DNA of 52,441 bases from Paracoccaceae bacterium (GTDB lineage Bacteria > Pseudomonadota > Alphaproteobacteria > Rhodobacterales > Rhodobacteraceae): the NCBI GenBank assembly GCA_024640245.1, contig JAHEFH010000004.1:1-52441 (forward strand). The letters are read 5' to 3'. Under the pieces are notes generated by a model. That model saw nothing but the letters and a program-made list of their open reading frames with translations. It was not told the DNA's origin and did not search any database. Both the position numbers and the translations under genes were made by a program. Shown piece by piece: positions 21,264 through 29,965 of the stretch; position 1 is the stretch's first letter; each line of letters opens with the position of its first letter.

Positions 21264-21947
21264 ATGTCAATTTGGTCACGCATATCGGAAGCTCTTTCCG
21301 CCCTTGCCAAAGGCGAAAGTCTGGCAACTGTTCTTGAAAAGCTGAAATCCCCGCCTGAACGCAGTATAGCGTTCACCATCGCGGTCATTGCGCTCGGAGC
21401 CAAGATGGCCAAGGCCGACGGACTGGTGACCAGAGACGAGGTCGCGGCCTTTCGTCAGGTCTTCCACATTCCGAAGAACGCCGAGAAACAAGCCGCTTAT
21501 GTTTTCAACCTGGCAAGGCAGGATGTCGCCGGCTATGAAATATATGCCAAGACCATAGCCAGAATGTTCCAGAAAGGCAGTCCGGCGCTGGAAAACATGA
21601 TAGAAGGCCTGTTCCACATAGCCATAGCGGACGGCAGATATCACCCCGGTGAGGACGACTTCATACACGAAGTCGCTCGCATATTCGGTGTCGACGAGGC
21701 CGCCTTCCGTGGATTGCGGACCCGTTTCGTCCCGAATGCTGAGGCCGACGCCTATGACGTGCTGGGCGTCACACCGGATATGTCGCTAATCGAAATCCGT
21801 AAGGTCTGGCGCAAGAAAGTCCGCGACACCCACCCTGACCGGATTATTGCTCAGGGCATGCCGGAAGAGGCGATCACGCTGGCGACAAAAAGAATGATTG
21901 CGCTCAATGAAGCCTGGGAAGAGATTGCTGAAAAGAAGGCGGCATGA
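21264..21947 (+). CDS. TerB-DnaJ (DjlA-like) co-chaperone
   Basis: A 227-aa protein. An N-terminal TerB-like helical domain (~30-160; IALGAKMAKADGLVTRDEV and IAIADGRYHPGEDDFI, the two acidic repeats typical of TerB/DjlA) is followed by a C-terminal J domain (DAYDVLGVTPDMS) with the essential HPD at 190-192. It resembles DjlA but lacks a clear N-terminal membrane helix, so it is probably soluble. It would stimulate DnaK ATPase. Its stop overlaps the next gene (ATGATG), giving translational coupling. Confidence 0.88.
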   Translation: MSIWSRISEALSALAKGESLATVLEKLKSPPERSIAFTIAVIALGAKMAKADGLVTRDEVAAFRQVFHIPKNAEKQAAYVFNLARQDVAGYEIYAKTIARMFQKGSPALENMIEGLFHIAIADGRYHPGEDDFIHEVARIFGVDEAAFRGLRTRFVPNAEADAYDVLGVTPDMSLIEIRKVWRKKVRDTHPDRIIAQGMPEEAITLATKRMIALNEAWEEIAEKKAA

Positions 21948-22984
21948 TGCGGCTGGCGACCTACAACGTCGAATGGTTCGCCAACCTGTTCGATCAGGAT
22001 AACAGGCTGATCGAGGACAATAGCTGGTCGGGGCGCTATGACGTAACAAAACTTCAGCAGATCAATGCGCTGGGCGATGTTTTTAAAGCTTTGAATGCCG
22101 ATGCTGTTCTGATAATTGAGGCTCCCAACACTGGCAACCGTCAAACCAGCGAAATTGCGCTTCAGAACTTTGCCGCCCGCTTCGGCCTTCGCACTAACAA
22201 GGCGCTGCTGGGATTTGTCAACGACACCCATCAGGAAATCGCACTGCTGTACGATCCGACCAAAATGGACGCCCTGCACGATCCGAAAGGCGCGCATCCG
22301 GCAGCCAAAAACGGGGCGTGGCGCTCGCCGCGTTTCGACGGCGTCTTCCGGCTGGATGTCGATATGGACGACAAGCCTGATAAGATCATCTTTTCCAAAC
22401 CGCCGCTTGAAGTATCCATGCGCACAGTCAATGGCACCTCGTTACGATTGATCGGCGTCCACACCAAGTCCGTTGCGCCCCACGGCGCCGATAGCAAGGA
22501 AGAGGAAATCGCCCTTTCCATCGCCAACAGGCGCAAACAGTTGGCCCAATGCATCTGGATACGACAGCGTGTAGAGAGCCATCTGGAACACGGAGATAAC
22601 CTGATCGTCCTGGGCGACTTCAACGACGGTCCAGGGCTGGACGGCTATGAAAAGCTATTCGGGCAATCCAGCGTGGAAATTGTACAGGGGATCGGCAAGC
22701 CGGAAGCTATGCGTCTGCAAGAACCCAATGCCGACGCCGCGCGCTCCACCCACCACGGGCCACATCCGGCGACGTCCCGGTTCTATAACCGTGAAACCAA
22801 AACCTTCATGAATGCACTGCTGGACTACATCATGGTCTCTGAACAGTTGTATCAGCAGGCAAAGCCGGTCTGGCGGATATGGCATCCGTTTGACGATCCC
22901 CTCTGTTTCGAAAATGAGGAATTGAGCAAATCATTGCTGACGGCCTCGGACCATTTCCCGGTCACCATTGATCTGGACATCTGA
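21944..22984 (+). CDS. Endonuclease/exonuclease/phosphatase-family protein
   Basis: A 346-aa DNase-I-like phosphoesterase. Typical motifs are seen: RLATYNVEWFANLF at the start (Asn metal ligand), then a Glu motif shifted to IIEAPNT, IGVHTKS, LGDFNDGPG (Asp/Asn pair) and TASDHFPVTIDLDI with the terminal SDH catalytic motif. There is no signal peptide. The substrate (nucleic acid, inositol phosphate or lipid) is not predictable. It overlaps the DjlA-like gene by 4 bp. Confidence 0.85.
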   Translation: MMRLATYNVEWFANLFDQDNRLIEDNSWSGRYDVTKLQQINALGDVFKALNADAVLIIEAPNTGNRQTSEIALQNFAARFGLRTNKALLGFVNDTHQEIALLYDPTKMDALHDPKGAHPAAKNGAWRSPRFDGVFRLDVDMDDKPDKIIFSKPPLEVSMRTVNGTSLRLIGVHTKSVAPHGADSKEEEIALSIANRRKQLAQCIWIRQRVESHLEHGDNLIVLGDFNDGPGLDGYEKLFGQSSVEIVQGIGKPEAMRLQEPNADAARSTHHGPHPATSRFYNRETKTFMNALLDYIMVSEQLYQQAKPVWRIWHPFDDPLCFENEELSKSLLTASDHFPVTIDLDI

Positions 22985-23025
22985 CGCCTCTGGAATTGTA
23001 GCCGGACGCGGCTTATATCACTTTC

Positions 23026-23361
23026 ATGAACAGATTGACGACACTCACCGCCGCCGCTCTGATTGCCTTCAGCCCTGCCGCCGAGGCGCAAGACTCTGAG
23101 TGGTCCGAGTTCGAGAAACTGCTAGAGCAGTTTTCCGAAGAATCCCGCACCTTCCTGCAAAACTGGCTGACCGAGATAACACCGATGCTGGAAAGCCTGA
23201 GCGAGAAGATTGACGATCTGTCGCATTACGAGGCACCGGAGGTGATGCCGAACGGCGACATCATCATTCGCCGCAAACCGGACGCACCGGATCAGGAGGC
23301 GCCGGAAACAGGTCCGGAAGAAGTAACCCCGGTCCCGCCACAAGGACAAATCGAGCTTTGA
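23026..23361 (+). CDS. Small exported protein, conserved in Rhodobacteraceae
   Basis: A 111-aa protein with a Sec signal peptide (MNRLTTLTAAALIAFSPAA, cleavage after AEA), an amphipathic acidic helical core (SEFEKLLEQFSEESRTFLQN and WLTEITPMLESLSEKIDDL), the segment YEAPEVMPNGDIIIRRKPD, and a Pro/Glu-rich tail. Similar proteins are common in roseobacters and sometimes carry a misleading AAA+ ATPase label; no ATPase motif is present here. The predicted location is periplasmic and the function unknown. Confidence 0.75.
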   Translation: MNRLTTLTAAALIAFSPAAEAQDSEWSEFEKLLEQFSEESRTFLQNWLTEITPMLESLSEKIDDLSHYEAPEVMPNGDIIIRRKPDAPDQEAPETGPEEVTPVPPQGQIEL

Positions 23362-23439
23362 GGATTCCACGATCTGGCCTTTCCCTTCCGTTCCGAACCC
23401 CCTACATCTGACTGACAAATTTCTGCAGGAGAATAACGC

Positions 23440-25281
23440 TTGTTCCACCACATTATGCCCCCCGAACAGAGCCTTCATCGTGACGCCCGCACCGAAGGCG
23501 GTGCCGGAAAGGATTTCGGTGATCTACCAGAGTGGAACCTGACCGACCTCTATGCTGCTGAAGACGCGAAAGAGTTGAAGCGTGACATGTCCTATCTGGA
23601 AGGTGAATGCGCGGCTTTTGCCAAGGATTATGAAGGCAAACTGGCTGGACTGAATGCGGCCCAAATGTTGGAATGCATTCTGCGCTATGAAAAAATCCAG
23701 TCGGTCTCCGGCCGTGTAATGTCTTTTGCCGGACTGCGTTATTACCAGAACACCACGGATGCGGGCCGCGCCAAGTTCATGGCCGACTGCCAGACCAAAC
23801 TGACGGACTATTCGACGCCTCTGGTGTTTTTCTCGCTGGAGATGAACCGTATCGACGATGCGGTACTGAACGGGTTGCTGGACGCGAACGAGGAACTGGC
23901 ACGCTATCGTCCTGTTCTGGACCGGATGCGCAAGATGAAGCCCTATCAACTGTCCGACGAGCTGGAAAAATTCCTGCATGACCAGTCCGTTGTAGGCGCT
24001 ACCGCGTGGAATCGGCTGTTCGACGAGACCATGGCCGCACTGACCTTCGACGTTGACGGCGAGGAAATGAGCCTCGAGGCAACGCTGAACCTGCTGTCCG
24101 ACAGTGACCGCGCGCGGCGCGAGGTCGGAGCCAAGGCTCTGGTCGCGGTGTTCAAGAAAAACACCAGCCTGTTCGCGCGGATCACCAACACGCTCGCCAA
24201 GGAAAAAGAGATCGAGGATCGCTGGCGCAAGCTCCCGACACCGCAGATGGGGAGGCACCTGTCCAACGATGTGGAACCCGAGGTCGTGCAGGCCTTGCGG
24301 GATGCGGTTGTCGCCGCCTACCCTAAACTGTCGCATCGCTATTACGCCTTGAAAGCCAAATGGCTGGGTCTTGAAACGCTGGAAGTCTGGGACCGCAACG
24401 CGCCCCTGCCCGATGAAGACAGGAAACCCGTCCAGTGGGACACCGCCCGCAAGATGGTGCTCGACGCCTATTCGGATTTTTCCCCGAAAATGGCGGAACT
24501 TGCAGAGCCGTTCTTTGACAAGGGATGGATCGACGCAGCTGTGAAGCCCGGCAAGGCGCCAGGAGCTTTTGCGCATCCGACCGTAACGGACGTCCACCCC
24601 TATGTGATGCTGAACTATCTGGGCAAACAGCGCGATGTGATGACTCTGGCGCACGAATTGGGCCACGGCGTGCATCAGGTACTGGCCGCGGATCAGGGCG
24701 AATTGCTGTCTTCAACACCGCTGACGCTGGCCGAGACGGCTTCAGTGTTCGGCGAGATGCTGACCTTCCGCAAACTGCTGGAGGCGGCACCGGATAAAGC
24801 GACACGCAAGCGCCTGTTGGCCGGCAAGGTCGAGGACATGATCAACACGGTTGTGCGCCAGATCGCCTTCTACGACTTCGAGTGCAAGTTGCATGCGGCC
24901 CGCGCCGAGGGTGAACTGACACCGGACCAGATCAACGCGCTGTGGATGTCGGTCCAGGCAGAGAGCCTTGGCCCCGTGTTCAACTTCATGGATGGCTATG
25001 AGACCTTCTGGTCCTACATTCCGCATTTCATCCACTCGCCGTTCTACGTCTATGCCTATGCGTTCGGCGACGGCTTGGTGAACGCGCTCTACGCTGTATA
25101 CCGCGAAGGCGATGCGGGTTTCGAGGACAAGTATTTCGAGATGCTGCGCGCCGGCGGATCGAAACACCATTCTGAACTGCTGAAGCCCTTCGGGTTGGAT
25201 GCAACCGATCCGGAATTCTGGGACAAGGGTCTGTCACTGATCAGTTCGATGATCGACGAGTTGGAGGCGCTAGAGGGCTAG
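23440..25281 (+). CDS. pepF: M3-family oligoendopeptidase (PepF-type)
   Basis: A 613-aa zinc metallopeptidase. The catalytic HExxH is HELGH at 405-409, followed by the downstream Glu in LAETASVFGEM. The N-terminal helical domain (residues ~30-300) is that of the PepF/M3B clade, which cleaves short oligopeptides in the cytoplasm. There is no signal peptide. The TTG at 23440 was chosen because AGGAG stands eight bases upstream; an ATG at 23455 is 23 bases from that site and would shorten the protein by five residues. Confidence 0.93.
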   Translation: MFHHIMPPEQSLHRDARTEGGAGKDFGDLPEWNLTDLYAAEDAKELKRDMSYLEGECAAFAKDYEGKLAGLNAAQMLECILRYEKIQSVSGRVMSFAGLRYYQNTTDAGRAKFMADCQTKLTDYSTPLVFFSLEMNRIDDAVLNGLLDANEELARYRPVLDRMRKMKPYQLSDELEKFLHDQSVVGATAWNRLFDETMAALTFDVDGEEMSLEATLNLLSDSDRARREVGAKALVAVFKKNTSLFARITNTLAKEKEIEDRWRKLPTPQMGRHLSNDVEPEVVQALRDAVVAAYPKLSHRYYALKAKWLGLETLEVWDRNAPLPDEDRKPVQWDTARKMVLDAYSDFSPKMAELAEPFFDKGWIDAAVKPGKAPGAFAHPTVTDVHPYVMLNYLGKQRDVMTLAHELGHGVHQVLAADQGELLSSTPLTLAETASVFGEMLTFRKLLEAAPDKATRKRLLAGKVEDMINTVVRQIAFYDFECKLHAARAEGELTPDQINALWMSVQAESLGPVFNFMDGYETFWSYIPHFIHSPFYVYAYAFGDGLVNALYAVYREGDAGFEDKYFEMLRAGGSKHHSELLKPFGLDATDPEFWDKGLSLISSMIDELEALEG

Positions 25282-25348
25282 CGCTTTCAAACCCGGTCGA
25301 AATTAGCCTGTCACACAGGGCCGGACGCGCAACCGCGTCGAGCTCCGC

Positions 25349-25534
25349 TCAGTTATGTTTGTTATCGTCAAAACCGCGGGAGAACTCGAACCACGAGCAA
25401 AAGGCGTTCACGACCGGGGCTATCCAGGCAATAACCAGCAGGCCAGGCACCGGCCAATCAAGCGAATTTTATTCATAGGACAACTTTGGATTGGCCGCTC
25501 TCCATTCGGACAGCGTCTGAATTTTGTTTTCCAT
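25349..25534 (-). pseudogene. Small membrane-protein gene interrupted by an in-frame TAA
   Basis: The minus strand holds a 61-codon frame that is continuous except for one stop. It begins MENKIQTLSEWRAANPKLSY, meets TAA at codon 22, and continues in the same frame as NSLDWPVPGLLVIAWIAPVV then NAFCSWFEFSRGFDDNKHN before a TGA. The second part contains a convincing membrane segment followed by a charged tail, which is unlikely by chance. It looks like a small single-pass membrane protein inactivated by a nonsense mutation (or a sequencing error). A TACAAT element stands 9 bp before the ATG. No family is recognised. The neighbouring DUF4389 gene upstream is on the same strand. Confidence 0.55.
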
Positions 25535-25597
25535 GGATTGTATTGTAGCAGCGATTTTCACATAGCGGCCGCACTACCTCAGACGCCTGCCCGATAC

Positions 25598-25885
25598 TCA
25601 GGATTTCCAGCTTGTCCACGGAAATGGCTTGTCCTCGGATCGTCCGGACTGGAATTCAGCCGTCTTTTTCAGCCATTCACCCAGACTTTCACCGAATTCG
25701 ACAAGAAGACGGTTCTTTTCCTTGGCAAACAGCATCCAGAAGAACTGGATTAACGCCACGGCAACCAGAACCGTTTCGGCTATACCGAACAGAATGACAA
25801 GAACCAGCATCCAAAGTCCCCGGAGCCAGATATCTTTTCTGTCGAGCGGGGCGTCCTGGTGTATTTCCGGATCTTCTACTGGCAT
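25598..25885 (-). CDS. DUF4389-family membrane protein
   Basis: A 95-aa protein with one or two hydrophobic stretches (LWMLVLVILFGIAETVLVAV and LIQFFWMLFAKEKN) and the FGESLGEWLKKTAEFQS amphipathic segment typical of DUF4389, a widespread small membrane-protein family of unknown function. GGAG lies ten bases before the ATG. It lies 18 bp downstream of the host-attachment-type gene on the same strand, so the two are probably co-transcribed. Confidence 0.85.
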   Translation of the reverse strand: MPVEDPEIHQDAPLDRKDIWLRGLWMLVLVILFGIAETVLVAVALIQFFWMLFAKEKNRLLVEFGESLGEWLKKTAEFQSGRSEDKPFPWTSWKS

Positions 25886-25903
25886 AATGACAATTCTCCG
25901 ATG

Positions 25904-26350
25904 CTAAAAGGCGATCATCTCGGAAAAGCGCGCGACCAGTCCTTCAGGTTTTTCAGCGATCAGATTCTTGTCCAATTCAAACCGCTCTATCTCGGCCAGT
26001 TTGCCTTTCATCCCCGCCCTAAGGGTTCCGAGCATCTTGGGTGGAGCAGCCATGGCAACACGATCAAAGCCACCGCGCTTCAGGTGCCCTTCAGCAGCTT
26101 CGAGGACGTGGACGGCGAACGCTTCGCGCTCTTGCTCGCGCTCGCTTGTGGTGCGATCAAATGCGTGCACAGCCGTGCCTCGCGCGGCCGCGGAGCGCCC
26201 CGGAAAATCGGAATATTGCTTGTCGGAATCCTTGAAACTGGATTTTTCGAAGCTTTGCAGTTCGACCAATGGCTCATTCACGCCGCGCTTTTCATAGATA
26301 CGAGCATGTTCCTCGTCGGCCAACAGAACAAGGGTAGTTGTGGGTTTCAT
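25904..26350 (-). CDS. Host-attachment-type (baeRF-like) protein
   Basis: A 148-aa soluble protein beginning MKPTTTLVLLADEEHARIYE, with HAFDRTTSEREQERE and a helical C-terminal half (GGFDRVAMAAPPKMLGTL). It belongs to the family annotated as host attachment protein, originally named for an Agrobacterium gene needed for plant attachment and structurally related to release-factor eRF1-like domains. The real function is unclear, and the name should not be read as evidence of a host. The start has GGAGGAG six bases upstream. Confidence 0.82.
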   Translation of the reverse strand: MKPTTTLVLLADEEHARIYEKRGVNEPLVELQSFEKSSFKDSDKQYSDFPGRSAAARGTAVHAFDRTTSEREQEREAFAVHVLEAAEGHLKRGGFDRVAMAAPPKMLGTLRAGMKGKLAEIERFELDKNLIAEKPEGLVARFSEMIAF

Positions 26351-26467
26351 TTTGGACTCCTCCACGTTGTGTGGTGTGTAGTTACCAATTGCACCTGGAA
26401 ATTACCTTGATTTACCTCAAGCCGCCGACCCGATTTTTAAAACATAATTTCGCTGGCTCGGTCCCGG

Positions 26468-27436
26468 TCATGACTTGCCACCGGCAGCAAAAACCATATC
26501 GATCATGGCCTGCGTCCCGCGCGAGAACTCCAGTGGGCACGGATAAGGCGCGCCAGTCCTAACCGAATTGCAGAAGTTTTCGACTTGTAACTTGTATTGG
26601 CGCACAGCGGGGAAGCGTTCTGTCCGAACTGCCAACTCTGGCTGGTGTATCTCGATCTGGGCTTGCCCGTAGATACCGGCATTGAAGGGCGCGGTCAGAG
26701 TGAAGAAGCCCTCGTCGCCGTGAAATGTCATCTGTTGGCGCGGAAACATGCGTGTGGACACGACGCTGCGGTGACGAAAGGCGCCGAAATCGGCACTGAC
26801 TTCTGCCACGACATCGACGCCGTTTTCGTAGCGGATGCGGGCGTCTAGCGCCACAGGCTCAGCACCGGTAACGAACCGGGTCGAGCCATATGTGTAGACA
26901 CCGATATCACGGATGCCGCCGCCGCCGGTCTCGGGTTTATTGCGGATATTTGCGGGGTCCGGATTGTTGAACGAAAAGAAGCCGTCAACATGCAGCAGGT
27001 TGCCAATCGCGCCGGTCTGGACCAGTTCCCTTGCACGAATCCATTGCGGGTGGTGGACGATCATGTAAGCCTCTGCCGCCAGCAACCCGGTCTGGTCCCG
27101 AAGCACAATCAATTCGTCTATCTCTTCCGCGTGCATTGCAACGGGCTTTTCTGTCAGCACATGCTTGCCGGCCAGAAGCGCCTTTTTTGTCCATTCGACA
27201 TGCATGTGGTTCGGCAGGGGAATGTAGACCGCATCGATATCGGGCGCGGCCAGCAGGGCGTCGTAATCCTTAAAGACCTTGAGGTCAGGGCAGAACGCCA
27301 GAAATGGCTCGGCCTTGTCCGCGTTACTCGTGCCTAGCGCCACCAACGAAGCCCCGTTCGCCTCGTGAATGGCTGGCGCCATGTGTTGCAATGCGAAATT
27401 CGCTGCGCCCAACACGCCCCAACGGACCGGTTTCAT
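26468..27436 (-). CDS. Gfo/Idh/MocA-family NAD(P)-dependent oxidoreductase
   Basis: A 322-aa sugar or inositol dehydrogenase-like enzyme. The N-terminal Rossmann fold has the short glycine motif in RWGVLGAANFA, then VYIPLPNHMHVEWTKKALLA, the family EKP motif (HVLTEKPVAMHA) and the C-terminal Gfo/Idh domain (GGIRDIGVYTYGSTRFVTG). It resembles the D-xylose 1-dehydrogenase/trans-dihydrodiol dehydrogenase branch. The substrate is not predictable. The start is supported by GGAGG seven bases upstream of the ATG. Confidence 0.88.
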   Translation of the reverse strand: MKPVRWGVLGAANFALQHMAPAIHEANGASLVALGTSNADKAEPFLAFCPDLKVFKDYDALLAAPDIDAVYIPLPNHMHVEWTKKALLAGKHVLTEKPVAMHAEEIDELIVLRDQTGLLAAEAYMIVHHPQWIRARELVQTGAIGNLLHVDGFFSFNNPDPANIRNKPETGGGGIRDIGVYTYGSTRFVTGAEPVALDARIRYENGVDVVAEVSADFGAFRHRSVVSTRMFPRQQMTFHGDEGFFTLTAPFNAGIYGQAQIEIHQPELAVRTERFPAVRQYKLQVENFCNSVRTGAPYPCPLEFSRGTQAMIDMVFAAGGKS

Positions 27437-27495
27437 GAAAAAGCCTCCCCTAAAAGTTCAGGGAAGGCTATCAGACTCAATCTGCATGGCAAGTA

Positions 27496-28389
27496 TCAAC
27501 TGGCCGCGCGCATGCCTTTCTCTGCTGCAAGCTCGCGCATACGCTCCTGCAATTTCTCGAAGGCGCGAACCTCAATCTGCCGGATACGTTCACGACTGAC
27601 GTTGTACTGGCTCGACAGTTCTTCAAGCGTCGTCGCATCGTCCTGCAGCTTGCGCTGCGTCAGGATATCTTTCTCGCGCGGGTTCAGCACATCCATCGCC
27701 TCGAACAGCATTTCGCGCCGGATGGTCAGTTCGTCGTCGGCCTCGTATTGGGCGGCCTGATCGGCACTGTCATCGGTTAGCCAGTCCTGCCATTCTGCCT
27801 TGCCGTCCTCGTCACTTCCGACGGTCGCGTTCAGCGAGGCGTCGCCACCCGCCAGACGTCGGTTCATCGAGATGACTTCGTCCTCGGTTACGTTAAGATC
27901 TTGCGCGATTTTGGCAACGTTTTCGGGGCGCATGTCGCCTTCTTCCAGCGCGCCTATCTTCTTCTTGGCTTTGCGCAGGTTGAAAAACAGCTTTTTTTGA
28001 GCACTCGTCGTGCCCAGCTTCACCAACGACCAACTGCGCAAGATATATTCCTGAATGCTGGCGCGGATCCACCACATGGCATAGGTCGCCAGACGGAAAC
28101 CCTTTTCGGGGTCGAAGCGTTTGACCGCCTGCATCAGACCGACGTTGGCTTCTGAAATGACTTCTGCCGTCGGCAGACCGTAGCCGCGATAGCCCATGGC
28201 TATCTTGGCCGCCAGCCGCAGGTGCGACGTGACCAGCTTGTGCGCGGCCTCGGTATCCTCGTGATCGACCCAGGACTTGGCCAGCATATATTCCTCTTCG
28301 GGTTCCAGCATCGGGAACTTCCGGATTTCCTGCATATAGCGGGTCAGACCTTGTTCCGGCGACGGGGCCGGCAGATTAGAATAACTCAT
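27496..28389 (-). CDS. rpoH: RNA polymerase sigma-32 factor
   Basis: A 297-aa heat-shock sigma factor. Region 2 (LRLAAKIAMGYRGYGLP, FRLATYAMWWIRASIQEYIL) is followed by the RpoH box QKKLFFNLRK, diagnostic for sigma-32 and involved in FtsH/DnaK control, and region 4 ([18 protein letters not shown]). Rhodobacteraceae often carry two rpoH genes; which one this is cannot be settled here. AAGGGG precedes the ATG. The leader and candidate promoter lie in the 166-bp gap upstream. Confidence 0.95.
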   Translation of the reverse strand: MSYSNLPAPSPEQGLTRYMQEIRKFPMLEPEEEYMLAKSWVDHEDTEAAHKLVTSHLRLAAKIAMGYRGYGLPTAEVISEANVGLMQAVKRFDPEKGFRLATYAMWWIRASIQEYILRSWSLVKLGTTSAQKKLFFNLRKAKKKIGALEEGDMRPENVAKIAQDLNVTEDEVISMNRRLAGGDASLNATVGSDEDGKAEWQDWLTDDSADQAAQYEADDELTIRREMLFEAMDVLNPREKDILTQRKLQDDATTLEELSSQYNVSRERIRQIEVRAFEKLQERMRELAAEKGMRAAS

Positions 28390-28450
28390 GATCCCCTTTC
28401 CACTCGAACTGCACCAAATTTACAGCACATCGGGCACTCCACCCGAGACA

Positions 28451-28479
28451 TAGCTACGTAATCGTAGAAACTGTTACAA
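28451..28479 (-). promoter_or_regulatory. rpoH: Candidate promoter of rpoH
   Basis: On the minus strand TTGTAA, a 17-bp spacer and TAGCTA are followed by a leader of about 55 nt before the rpoH ATG. CTACG-ATTA-CGTAG forms a small palindrome overlapping the -10 region. Confidence 0.45.
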
Positions 28480-28555
28480 GACGATGCACGCATTTGTGAG
28501 CACTGCTTAATATTTGTTTCAAATTTAATACGCGTGTAACACCAAATTCCGTCGG

Positions 28556-29599
28556 TCAGACGGGAAACTTACGCAAAATATCATGTAATTCCTTCATATC
28601 CTTTGGCATTTCGGCTTCGAAATATAATGATTCGCCGGTAACCGGATGAATAAAACCGAGTGACGCGGCATGCAAAGCCTGACGGGGGAAGTCCGAAACG
28701 AAAGCAGCGTCGTGCGCATCCAGCGTTTGAAGGCCAATGCGCTTTTTGCGGCCATACACAGGATCACCGATCAAACCGTGGCCGATGTGACTCATATGTA
28801 CGCGGATCTGGTGGGTGCGGCCTGTTTCCAGGCGGCATTCGACCAGACTGGCGCGATTGCCGCCAAAAATCTCCAGAACCTTTACACGGGTGATAGCGTG
28901 GCGTCCTTCATGCGCCGTCACGGCCATGCGCTTGCGGTCAGCCTTGTGCCGGGCGATGTTCGTCGCGATCCGCAACACGCCGCCGTCCTCAAATGACACG
29001 CCATTGATCCCCGCCAGTCGCGGATCGCCCTTGGAGGGCGCGCCATTGGCGAAGCCCAGATAGCGACGCTCGATGGAATGGTCCTTGAACTGCCGCGCCA
29101 ATCCCTGATGCGCCGCGTCTGATTTCGCCACGACCAGAATGCCCGAGGTATCCTTGTCGATCCGATGTACGATGCCGGGCCGCTTTTCTCCGCTGATCCC
29201 CGACAGGCTGTCGCCGCACAGATGCAGCAACGCATTGACCAGCGTACCGGATTCCGAACCGGGCGCAGGATGAACCACCATGCCGGCCGGTTTATTGACG
29301 ACGATCAGATGCTCGTCCTCGAACAGGACTTCCAGCGGGATTTCCTCTGGCTGGGCGTCGTAGTCCTGAACTTCGGGCAGGGTAATGCGGAATTCCTCAC
29401 CCGGTTGCCCCTTGGTTTTCAACGCCGTGACCACGGTGCCGTCGACATGCGCCACGGCGCCTTCCTCGATCAGTTTCGCAAGGCGAGAGCGGCTGAGCGT
29501 AACATCCTCTGGCACAACCTGCGCCAACGCCTTATCAAGACGGGGCGGCGGCGCCTCCGACAATGTTAACACCAGAACCTGAACCGAAAGACCTGTCAT
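28556..29599 (-). CDS. rluD: RluA/RluD-family pseudouridine synthase
   Basis: A 347-aa rRNA pseudouridine synthase. The N-terminal S4 RNA-binding domain (PPRLDKALAQVVPEDVTLSR) is followed by the catalytic domain with HRIDKDTSGILVVAK (catalytic Asp) and the RTHQIRVHM motif. RluD-type enzymes modify helix 69 of 23S rRNA, but the precise target sites are not certain from sequence. The first ATG shares bases with the divergent DUF6476 start; an internal GTG nine codons on, with AGG upstream, is an alternative start. Confidence 0.9.
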   Translation of the reverse strand: MTGLSVQVLVLTLSEAPPPRLDKALAQVVPEDVTLSRSRLAKLIEEGAVAHVDGTVVTALKTKGQPGEEFRITLPEVQDYDAQPEEIPLEVLFEDEHLIVVNKPAGMVVHPAPGSESGTLVNALLHLCGDSLSGISGEKRPGIVHRIDKDTSGILVVAKSDAAHQGLARQFKDHSIERRYLGFANGAPSKGDPRLAGINGVSFEDGGVLRIATNIARHKADRKRMAVTAHEGRHAITRVKVLEIFGGNRASLVECRLETGRTHQIRVHMSHIGHGLIGDPVYGRKKRIGLQTLDAHDAAFVSDFPRQALHAASLGFIHPVTGESLYFEAEMPKDMKELHDILRKFPV

Positions 29600-29912
29600 G
29601 AACGAAAAAAACCCTCAGGATATTCCAGAACCCGCGAACCTGCGGTTTCTGCGTAGATTGATCACCGTTCTGACCCTGACGATGATTTTCGGCCTTTTAA
29701 CGATCATTGGACTGATTGTCATGCGCTTTACGGGCGAGGTCGAACCGCCGTTGCCGACAGAGATCGTGTTGCCGGATGGTGCAAAGGTGCAGAGTTTCAC
29801 CATTGGGTCCGACTGGGCCGCTGTCGTGACGCAGGACAACCGGATCATCGTGTTCAACCGCGACGACTATTCTATCCGTCAGACGATACAGATTTTACCG
29901 AAACAGAACTGA
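29598..29912 (+). CDS. DUF6476-family membrane protein
   Basis: A 104-aa protein with one membrane helix (VLTLTMIFGLLTIIGLIVM, ~28-47) and a periplasmic beta-rich tail (IVLPDGAKVQSFTIGSDWAA, DNRIIVFNRDD). It matches the small DUF6476 proteins conserved in Rhodobacteraceae, of unknown function. It precedes dnaG by 53 bp on the same strand. Its ATG overlaps the divergent pseudouridine synthase start codon (CATG). Confidence 0.8.
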   Translation: MNEKNPQDIPEPANLRFLRRLITVLTLTMIFGLLTIIGLIVMRFTGEVEPPLPTEIVLPDGAKVQSFTIGSDWAAVVTQDNRIIVFNRDDYSIRQTIQILPKQN

Positions 29913-29965
29913 GGTCGGACCGCAAGCCCCTTGCCTAAGCGGGCGACAGCGCCGATATTACTGGC

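Noticed and set aside
23524-24675. 383-codon frame opposite the oligoendopeptidase
   Set aside because: The peptidase on the other strand is full length with intact HELGH; the antisense frame has shadow-like composition (many His, Gln, Arg) and no recognisable motif.
25904-26350. Reading the host-attachment annotation as evidence of phage or host interaction
   Set aside because: The name is inherited from one early report; the family is widespread and no phage or symbiosis genes surround it.
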